From: Phaseolus vulgaris
Lineage: Eukaryota > Streptophyta > Magnoliopsida > Fabales > Fabaceae
DNA length: 64,000 bases
Assembly: GCF_000499845.2 (NCBI RefSeq)
Contig: NC_023756.2
Coordinates: 36,092,970-36,156,969 of the forward strand
Direction: 5' to 3'
The translations under genes were made by a program, and so were the position numbers. Shown here piece after piece: positions 55,234-64,000 of this stretch. The notes below the pieces were generated by a model that made no database searches, had not been told where the DNA came from, and was given only the letters and a program-made list of their open reading frames with translations. Positions within the stretch are counted from its first letter, which is position 1. Each line of letters opens with the position of its first letter.

Positions 55234-56837
55234 AAATCTATCTCTAAGAGCTGAATATGCTAGATTGTAGGCAACACTGTACCACAAGGTAGACAATCTC
55301 CCTCTTGACATAAAGTAGAAGAGGACCAAAGAATGGAAGATGAAAAATCGTAGAAACTTAGTAATATAGCCTAAAGTTAACATGATATATGACAATGCAT
55401 ATTGATAAGAATCCAGCATGATGTCCTATTTCTTAAGAAATACATACATATATATATATATATAAAATGTTCTTTCTAAATTCTTGGAAGGTGAAGAATC
55501 TTTATTTGCTCATCAATTTTTTGTAAGCTATCATTGGTCTGATAGTTACCATGCAATCATGCCTCAGTGCTGTGACTTGTAGGATCTGTATTCTTGATCT
55601 GTAGTAGTTAGGAGGTTCTTTTGTCTAAGTGTCCACATTCTCCCTAATGTCCCCTTCCCTTGCATCATTCTCGTAATAGCCTTGAAAAGCACTATCCTTT
55701 TATTAATTGCTTTCTTCTAGCATCACTGCAGCAGGGTCGAGTGATTAGAAATAATATGTAACTGCAGACCTCTAGAATTTAGAAAATACCTCTATATGAA
55801 TTGATATCTTTGAAATGTGAGTTCTTGCAAGTTGAAAATAGACTTAGCTAAATTGGATGTACACATTTTGTAAATTTTGTAAAGGAACTGTTTTTCCTAT
55901 TCTTGTATTTTTCTTGAATGGACTTCCATTCCATGTATATGAAACTTATCCATTACTGATAAAGAAAATAATGTTTGGGGATAACAATATTGTATCCCCA
56001 CCCTCCCAATTTTAATAGAAATACCAGATGTGGGAGATTTACAGAATTCAAAACCTAATTGAATTCTCTATAGTGATGCTAGATAAAAATCCTATAATGA
56101 AGTTAATAAAATAGTTTTATGTTATAGTATACAAGATAAGTTATACGTTATAGTTTCCCTTGGTTATTCGCAGCTTTGAAATTCAGTTTGGATCTTATCT
56201 GTAACTTTTCCTCGCTTCTAAAATTGGGGAGAAATTTATTTCATCTGAATGTTGTATTCCCAAAGTGCTAATGTTAATAAAACGTCCATTTTGTAATGCT
56301 CCAAATAACAAAATGTTCAATTTTGTTCTTGGCAGTTTTGCTGTTGCGTAGTAACGCGTAGTAACTAAGAAAGATCACTAAGTTATTACATTGTTCTGCA
56401 TTGTTGTAATTTATATTATTGTTATTTCACCCTGTTGTTTGATCTCTGAATGGCACTATGGATTGCATCATATCTACAATAACAATCTAAGTTCGTATCT
56501 GCTGGTTCTGCTCCTCTGGGTTGCCTCATTTTTGTTGGTTACATGTTAAATACTGTGGTCAAACAGCAGTGTTGAAAAAGAGACTTTCATGAATCGGGTG
56601 AGCTTTGTGTAATGTTGCTAAAGGTGTGGCTAGGATCGCAACATTTTTATCTTTGCCTTGCATTTCATGCACTTTTATCTGATTGTTTCATATTTAAACT
56701 TGATGTCAGTTTAGGCTGCTTCATATTTCCCTCTACAATTATCCATCAGCAGTGAACCTAAATGTTTTGCTGCTTCACCAAACTACCCCCACTATCATCT
56801 CAATTGCAGAGAGCAACCTGTTGTGGCAAGTTCGGAC
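55234..56837. other. Intergenic or intronic DNA, no exon recognised
   Basis: Ordinary AT content, (TA)n at 55,445-55,463. The text resembles intron or UTR DNA but no conserved protein segment is visible. Confidence 0.4.
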
Positions 56838-56945
56838 ACACCTTTAAATGGTGTGTTCATGTCGGACACATGTATCAGATATTGACACGTGTAAAACACT
56901 CGAATGACACGCATCGTTAAAATGTTCAATTGAATGAGTCATAGG
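56838..56945 (-). repeat. Short dispersed repeat, copy 2 (inverted)
   Basis: The complement of this segment (GATGCGTGTCATTCGAGTGT, ACACGTGTCAATATCTGATA, ACACACCATTTAAAGG) aligns with 50,096-50,205. Confidence 0.65.
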
Positions 56946-59900
56946 AAGTATCTTTCTGCCACAAAGAAATAACTCAACTATACTTATTTACATAAATTTT
57001 GATAATCAACTTATATAATTCATAATTCATAATCAACTTATTTACATGTGTCTAAGTGTTCGTGTCAGTGTATGTGTACATACAAGACCTTGGAAATGTA
57101 CCTCTATAGGTTTTGTTTCCGTAAAGGAAGAAATTGGCTTGTGTGGTTTCCTTCCCCCTTGAACTAAATACTTGTCTGTATGCTGTGTCATGTTAGTGAG
57201 TTTTTTTTTTCCTTGTTACATTCTATAAGGCAGTGGATGCCACCTCTTATGGATCTATCTTCATATGCTTAAGGATCTGTTGCCACCAACATTGTTGCAT
57301 ACATGTTAAATGCCTTTGTTTTTGTAGATCTCATGCAGTCATACTTGACTACTTTGTTTTCATGCTGGCATCATCTCTGCCTCTCAGCCTGCCTTGGCCA
57401 TGATTTCATTAATAAAAGCTTGCATATTTACCAAGAAAGTTAAAGAATTTCCATTTCCCACTACTTCACCAATCAATAAATGGAAGGCAAAAAGATTTGG
57501 TTGCATAACTTTAGTGAATATAAAGTGTTTCTGGCATGAGGGTAATATTTCCAAAAAGGTTAGCAGGGATGGTAGAATACGAAAAGAGCATTCATAATTT
57601 GTACCTTGTAGAGTGTGTCACATGAAATTTCCTGGCAACTCTCTCACTCAAGCTGGTTCGATTGGAAATTTGAACTCCTGTGGTGGGCATTATTCTTAAA
57701 AAGAAAAGAAAAAAAAAAAGAAGTGGTGCAGTCTAAACGGTTAAGGATATTTGTGAAACTAAAATTTGTGGCTTCATTTATGCAGTACAAAAGGATATAA
57801 TATAGGAAATGTCATTGCACTGTGACATCTTTCCTTGCTGGCCCCATAGAGGGGAGACTTGTTGAGAAACAGTTGAAGGTGTGCTAGCTGGCTTGATTCT
57901 CTTCTCCATTTGAAGTTTATCCCTAACTATATTCTTGCAGTTAAATTTTCTGTCGTACTTAGGTTCCTTTGTACTTGCATGAATGGTGTAACGTCTTTTC
58001 AGAATTAGACTGCATTAATGAGTGATGGATTTAGCAGCCAATACTCATTGTCCTCAATGGGGACAAGGGAAGGGGACCAATTGGTTTCAAGTCACTCTGT
58101 AATCCTTCCTTAGTGGCTTTTGTCCCAAAAACCTTTGTTCATGTCTACCTCTTTATCCGACATCTCTTGGGACCCTTGTCTCCTCCTATTTTCCATTTTT
58201 CAATAAATTACAGGTTTTTTTTTTAAATTGGACTGTCACCTACTTTAAAGTTTACTACTAATTTCTCGATATACTCATTTCTTTCAAAGATTAATAATAT
58301 CTCTTACAAGAGTTTATATATTTCTACTTTTAATTCTGATTTAATTTTATAAAATCGATTGTAAAATATTCAACACGTAATTATTAAAATCTAATTCCTA
58401 ACTATATACTTTAATGTTTCTTTCTATAAATTACACATATTTCCTAATTAAGATATCACCTACTTTAAAGTTATCTATTTGAATACTAAAATGTTTGAAA
58501 GATTGGTATAAACTCTCATAATTGAATCTTGATTATCTATTTTAAAATTATATATTTTCATTGAGGTATAATCTAGTTTAGAGTTACACATTAATAATCT
58601 TTTGAAGTATTAGTATCTGTTTGAAATATTAATATTTCTAAGCAGGTTTTTCTTTTTCTAGAAATGCATATTTTAGTATGGAATATCTGAATACATGTTT
58701 AAGATACAGCATTATCTGAAGTATTTCACATTACATTAATATTTTTACTTAATTGCTTGTCATATCATTAGTTGATTTCTTGATGAAAAGGACACAATTT
58801 CATGATCAATGTTTGATGCTAGAGAAGATTTGTATGCAACACCACACATGGCTTGTAGTGGATGATAAAGCCTGAAATTTCCTTGCCATGAAAATCATGA
58901 TATTTATTTATTTATTTCATATTTCAGAGTTCTGTTGAAGTGATTCAAGGACAAAAATACAGCTACGTGTGTCTCAAGGACTCTAGTGGTAATGGTATCA
59001 TGCAATTTATCCATTTCTGCGCGTGCCTTCAGGATGAGAACATACCAATTGTCCTTTTTTACATTTGTTTTTATGCTGTAAATTGTAAGTACTATAGAAT
59101 TTTCCACTTCGTTTCTAATTCATATTTGTATGTTTTTAGTTGGAAAAACTATACACAAGATATTTTTATTTATATATATATGGATTAAATACTCGACTAG
59201 TTAATTTAATATGCATATTAAATATCACTAATCGGTTCAAGGTTTATTTTTCTTAAATTTGAAATAAACGACAAAATAATTTTAAAAGACTTGTTTATTA
59301 GAAATGTTTTTATTGAAATTCATATTAAAAATATATTAGAAATTAAATAAAAGTGTGTTTTTCAATGAACATTTTTTATTTTGAACTCTTTAATCAATAG
59401 CATTTACTCCACTTTTAGTTTCCCAAAAGTATACGTGTGGATTATTCTATGGAAGAAAATTAATGTTGATTTACTTCTTCCATTAAGAGAAGTTAAATTT
59501 TCATGAAAAAAAATTGTTTTATGAATTTTGAATATTGTATTTAAACATGGCAAAATAAATGTTTACGTTCTAATATTCGCAAGAATATATATAAATTGAC
59601 TGAACGTAAATATAAATATGAATTTAATTGAAGTACGAAGATAAGAGTGAATCTATCATCATATTCATCTTATTTTTTTTTATATCTTATTTATTTTAAA
59701 TTAGTTATTCTTTCTTAATTTATTTCGTATTTTATTTTAAAATTTATTTATTATTATTTGATACTGAAGAAGAAAAATATATTTAATGTGAAATTATGAA
59801 TAATATCATATTTTTTATTTATTTTAAATTTCACTTTTTTTATAAAATGAATTATATAACAACCATGAATAAATAAAAATACATATATATCCATTATATT

Positions 59901-61999
59901 CATTGAAAATGGAATATAGATTTTATATCAAACATGAAAAACAAAAATTATTTATATATTTTTATATTAAAAAATGTCTATATATTTATATTAAAAAATA
60001 AGGACGAGTATAATTAAATCCAGGGTTGTCCTTCTCCGGACTCTGTCACTAGTCGTTTCAAAATGTTGGACTCAATTAATATCACATTCTATCATTAATT
60101 AATGCCTACGCTTTTTTTTTTTTTTGGCTTTCAGAAGATCGAATATATGCCACTTTATTATTATCCATGTGTTGCATTAAATTCAACTTTAGGGACCAAA
60201 TTAATTTTCTTCAATAAAATGCTTTTTTTCGCTGTAATTGCGGTTTTAATTAAAGGAATATAGTGTATATTTTCCTTTTTGAAAAACGTTACTATCTTTT
60301 ATTAAAATGTGGCAGGGAAATTTAAATCAAATTGACGATAAAATAAACGCATACTCATTTTTTCTACTATCATTTTATTTAAAATTTCCTTATTATTCTC
60401 TCTCTTCTAGCCATGTCACTATTTTTATAATTTCATTCTTTGCTAGCGTACAAAATTTTATAGTTAATACAAAATATTTTAAACCAATTATTCAAAATAT
60501 TTACATAAAAGGTAGTTTTGTGAAAAAAAAAAGTAGATATTTTCATTTTTGACATATGGGTAAGTCTTGTTTATAAAATACAACTTGAAATAAATAAATA
60601 AAACTCGCTTTTCACAATATATTAACTTTTGTTATTCAAATTCTAAATTAAAACATTACTTTAAAAAAAAATACTTTTTAAATATATACATTGAATTTGA
60701 GTTCATAAAACACAACTTATTAAAAAAAATTGAAATTATTTTTACAAACGTGAATTAAAATAAAATATATATAAAATTCATGTTTAAAAACATGACTTTT
60801 TTCATTTTAAAATTCTTAAAATAAATTATAAATTCGTGTTTCAAAACATTATTTTTGAAGCACAACTTAACTTTTTTTTTAAATCTACTTTATTTTTGAT
60901 AATTTTTTAAAAATAGCCAATTTTGTAAAAGAGCCCCGAAATAATTGGTACTTGAAAACGAAATAAGTACGATTTTTTTTAGGGACAGAATTTGCAAGAC
61001 AAATCTAACGGCAGTCACATTTTAACGTTCACCAAACCACGTTTGGTATGTGACACAAACGGAGCCATAATAATGAAAACTTTTGTTTGAATGGTTTGCT
61101 TTATAGTTTGGAGACATTTTGCCCCCACAAGCCATAGATTTGCCTACGGAATATTTTCACGACGGGGCTTACTTATGGCATAAATTCTTCATATTTTAAG
61201 TGCGTGTCTTGATTAAGACTCTAAATCTGACCTATAAAATAAATGGCACCACTCTTGTAGACACATGGAACACCTCTTTTTTCTTGCTTCTTCCATGAAA
61301 CAATTATTTTGTCTAGAATATCTCATCCATGTAATAATGGTCCAATAGAATATGCATATCAATGTCCTTTAGGTTTCATGCACGTAATGAATATGGTACC
61401 ATGGGATATTTTATCACTTCTGTTCAACCTTATGTTGCAGCAGTTGGGATGTGATCATCATCCAACTGATGAAATCAACCTTCCCATCTCCTCATATCCA
61501 TCCATCTATAAATAAACACATCACAATAAGACAAGGGCAACCCCTTGCAAAATCAACAACATGGTCCCTATTGTTTCATAAATTTGGTTTGTGACATAAC
61601 TTCCCAAGGATTTCAGCTAACTATTCTTTTCCTAATTCAACATGTCTGCTTACAAAGATTCCCTCTCCTTGCTTTTGATTTTACTCACCAAAAATGCTCT
61701 GTGGGCTACACATTCTAAAGCACAACACTAGTTCTGATCTATTCTGCTTAATTTTTTTTTTCTACATTCTTAATGTGCCCCTTCTGAATAACATGCATGA
61801 TTCATGAACCTCTTCATGCTTTTCATTAAATATAATTGGTATGATAAATTAGTGTCAAGTTCTAGAAGCAAAAACCGTCCAACTCCCTTTGTAAAAATTT
61901 TAAAGCAGCAAATGATTAAAAAGGAAGGGTGAGGTTAACTACTGATGGGAACAAGACATTATGGGTCTAGTGGGGCTCACATTTCTGTTTTTCTTTTCT
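56946..61999. other. Intergenic DNA upstream of the MAKR gene
   Basis: Mostly AT-rich. One exon-like stretch at 58,926-58,994 after an ATTTCAG acceptor reads SSVEVIQGQKYSYVCLKDSS, of unknown family and without partner exons that I can see. 59,150-60,900 is very AT-rich with no features. The ORFs at 57,394, 60,307 and 61,309 have no recognisable domains. Confidence 0.4.
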
Positions 62000-62224
62000 T
62001 TTTTCAATTCCAATTATTAAATTTCATTGTCTCTTGCCAGACAGCCATTTTCTCAATTGTTGGAGAGAGATGATATGTTAAGGTATATATATATATATAT
62101 ACACACACAAGTTAATGATATGCTGAATAAGATTAAGTGAGAGGAGAGGCTTAAGGCTTTGCTTTACACTGTCCAAATTGTGAATTATTTCAAGTGCTTC
62201 TTCCACACATTCAAAGTAGAAACC
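62000..62224 (+). promoter_or_regulatory. Promoter and 5' UTR of the MAKR gene
   Basis: A (TA)n/(CA)n stretch AGGTATATATATATATATATACAC (62,080-62,108) can act as TATA box. Transcription probably starts about 30 bp downstream, leaving a short leader. The AAACCATGGAA context at 62,225 is a good plant start. Confidence 0.45.
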
Positions 62225-63145
62225 ATGGAAGCTTCTCATCCTCTTTCTATTGAAAGTTTCTCTTACAGTTGGTTAGTGAACCTGAAGCCATCTATAGAAA
62301 GCCTTGATGGCTCCCTCAGAGCTTCCCTTGATGCTTCTGATGAAGCTTCCTTCATTGAAATGGACCCAAGAATGCCACCTTCTAAAAGATTCTTCCGAAA
62401 CTCCCAAGATTTCAAATTTGACTTCCCAGCTTCACAGTCCCCTCTCACTCTTGTTGATGCTGATGAGCTCTTTTCCAATGGTTACCTCATGCCCCTTTTT
62501 GTTGAGTCTTTGAAAATGGAAGCATATGAGGCTTCAGATGCCAATCCAAGTCTACCTTCCTCATCACATGTGCCAAAAATTGCGGTTCCTAATGCTCATT
62601 CTAGATGCCCTTCATTGAAAAGGTGCAGAACATTATCAAGGAGAATATTTCAGAAGTATCTCAACTTCTTAAGGCCCTTGTGTAGAAGATTGAGGAGTGG
62701 CAAATCAGGTTCAAAACCTGAATCTGTTATTAAAAGAACTGAGTCAGCAAAGAATAGGGGATGCTATTCTGAAACATCCCCACGGATTAGTGTAGCTTAT
62801 TCAGCTGATGACTGGCGCAAGTCCTGCGATTCCGAAAGTTCAATTTATGAAGCAGTTCTCCATTGCAAAAGATCCATTGGTATGTTCAAGTTCCATGTGT
62901 ATATGTGTATATCATTAAACATGTGTTACGTTCAAGGTTTTAAATAATAGTCACGGTTGTGATCTTGTTGAAATCTTTGACACTGCAAGAAATTACAGAC
63001 AAATGGGGTTGTGATTTGCCAAAAATTGCAGCTGTAGACTATTTTTTAAAACTTAATTTTGCGTTTACTTGATGTCATTTTGTTCATATTTTGTGTATCT
63101 AACAAACATTTTGATACTTTACTCATTGCAGAGAGAATGAATTAA
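62225..63145 (+). CDS. MAKR6: Membrane-associated kinase regulator 6-like protein
   Basis: Two coding exons (62,225-62,879; 63,132-63,145) give 222 residues. The ATG at 62,225 is preferred over the upstream in-frame one at 62,159 because MEASHPLSIESFSYSWLVNL is the typical family start and the context is better. Features: the N-terminal IESFSYSWL and DASDEASFIEMDPR block; the FDFPASQSP and ADELFSNGYLMPLF block; a basic membrane-binding stretch (RRIFQKYLNFLRPLCRRLR, about residues 140-160); and the C-terminal SSIYEAVLHCKRSIE motif. In the family (BKI1/MAKR) the basic stretch holds the protein at the plasma membrane and the C-terminal motif contacts receptor kinases. It is the only intact ordinary host gene in the window. 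MAKR6 is the closest paralogue by the N-terminus, from memory of the family. Confidence 0.82.
62880..63131 (+). other. Intron of the MAKR gene
   Basis: 252 bp, donor ATTG|GTATGTTC and acceptor CTCATTGCAG|AGAGAATG. Splicing leaves only 14 coding bases in the last exon. Without splicing the frame runs on for 22 more codons to a TAA at 62,945. Confidence 0.75.
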
Positions 63146-63480
63146 GGATGCTGCCAAAGGGTTCAATTTGGAGATAAAAAATTAAAGAGAAAAGAGAAGA
63201 TAAAGGGAAAAGGGAGATGATCAAGGCTAAACCATCATCAGCCACTCCTCTGCTCCATCATCCTCTGCTTGAATGATTAAAAAATGTCAATAGGAAATAA
63301 AGATGTGGTTGGTCAAGCATTATTCAAGAACTATGATCAAATTCTGAAAAAAAGAAGAAGAAAAAATACAGTACAATTTTGTTTGTTCATCTAATTATTA
63401 TGAGAAGGAACACTTTTACTAAAGATTAGAATCTGCCTCCTATTTCAGTAAAGTTATTCTTCAACTGATTTTTGGATTCA
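63146..63480 (+). terminator. 3' UTR and probable poly(A) region of the MAKR gene
   Basis: An AATAAAG signal near 63,295 and U/T-rich text after it (TACAATTTTGTTTGTTC near 63,372) fit a plant polyadenylation site. The exact end cannot be set from sequence alone. Confidence 0.4.
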
Positions 63481-64000
63481 GAAATGTGTGTTACAGATCA
63501 ATTATGTATATAAGATTCTGATAACTTGGTATATATCTTATCTCCTATGTTGTTGCCTCCCTATTCCATAAACATGATCTATGACATGCTTTGAAAGAGG
63601 GTTTTTGATTTTATCTTTCTCCCTCTCTCTCTCACTGTCTGGCTCTCTCTTCTTGTTCTCTTGTGGATGTGAAAGTAAGAAAATTGGAAGATGGAAAAGT
63701 TTTGAGACAAGAGATTTAAGAAAGTGAGAAGTTTGAAAAATTCTCTGCAAACTTGACAGACTTGTCAGTTATGCAAATTTCAAGGCAATGATGAAGAAAC
63801 GACACTTATGGAGACAAAATCTGACGACAAATGTGCGGAGCCATTGAATTGTATGTGGACACTTTTAGCACAAATTCATAAAAAATCTAATGATGGAGAA
63901 ATAATGAGTGATTTTTTCTCTTAAATTTTATTTTATATGTACCCCAATTATTACCATTTCTGTTATTTTGAGAAGTCTGGTGTTGTTTCTGACAAAAAGA
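63481..64000. other. Downstream intergenic DNA
   Basis: CT-rich tract at 63,619-63,660 (CTCCCTCTCTCTCTCAC). The ORF at 63,538 on the minus strand has no recognisable domain. Confidence 0.45.

Noticed and set aside
61309..61515. 68-codon ORF upstream of the MAKR gene
   Set aside because: No recognised domain, no clear splice or promoter signals, and composition fits chance.
62159..62224. Upstream in-frame ATG of the MAKR ORF
   Set aside because: The 22 extra residues (MLYTVQIVNYF...) do not fit the family start and lie in what is probably 5' UTR.

Overview
Plant nuclear DNA, almost certainly from a phaseoloid legume (Phaseolus/Vigna/Glycine type). The evidence is AT-rich intergenic sequence, spliced genes, Athila/Calypso-like LTRs beginning TGATAAGTG, CACTA transposons with TNP2, and one single-copy plant gene of the membrane-associated kinase regulator (MAKR) family. 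There is no bacterial, organellar or viral operon. About two thirds of the window is transposable-element DNA, mostly broken, and only one ordinary host gene can be supported (62,225-63,145, plus strand).

Layout. 1-2,155: an Athila-like 5' LTR with a related solo LTR nested in it. 2,156-6,020: AT-rich DNA with two small tandem duplications. 6,020-21,010: a four-level nest. A LINE ORF1 fragment holds a Ty3/gypsy Tat-type remnant (element A), whose LTR holds a Ty1/copia element (7,648-20,224, TSD GCCCT), whose LTR in turn holds a pol-less Athila-like element (8,136-15,027). 21,011-28,074: LINE fragments, a 269-bp CACTA MITE, LTR pieces and a CACTA terminus. 28,127-32,665: a CACTA transposon relic with TNP2 and ULP1-like peptidase remnants. 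It contains a second, small CACTA element (30,573-32,505) filled with about 1.5 kb of ATT/AAT-rich near-palindromic repeat. 34,851-35,344: a relative of that small element. 36,762-42,213: a young, pol-less CRM-like gypsy element on the minus strand with near-identical LTRs, a perfect TSD and an uninterrupted 753-codon gag-protease ORF.

43,813-49,612: Tat-type element B (gag-protease joined to the integrase C-terminus), with a clean copia solo LTR (48,023-49,136, TSD TGGAT) in its 3' LTR. 51,063-55,233: Tat-type element C on the minus strand, with a spliced antisense ORF on the plus strand and an inverted right end. 55,234-62,100: intergenic DNA. 62,225-63,145: the MAKR6-like gene, with one intron and a very short last coding exon.

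The retroelements share a history. In every one of the gypsy elements the reverse transcriptase, RNase H and integrase core is missing while gag, protease or the 3' end is kept, so none could move without proteins from elsewhere. I did not find a convincing new biological system. The points most worth checking are the intact pol-less CRM-like element, the AT-palindrome CACTA element, the spliced antisense ORF with the inverted end of element C, and the AAACAATCGGTTGTTT motif shared by the copia LTRs and coding region.
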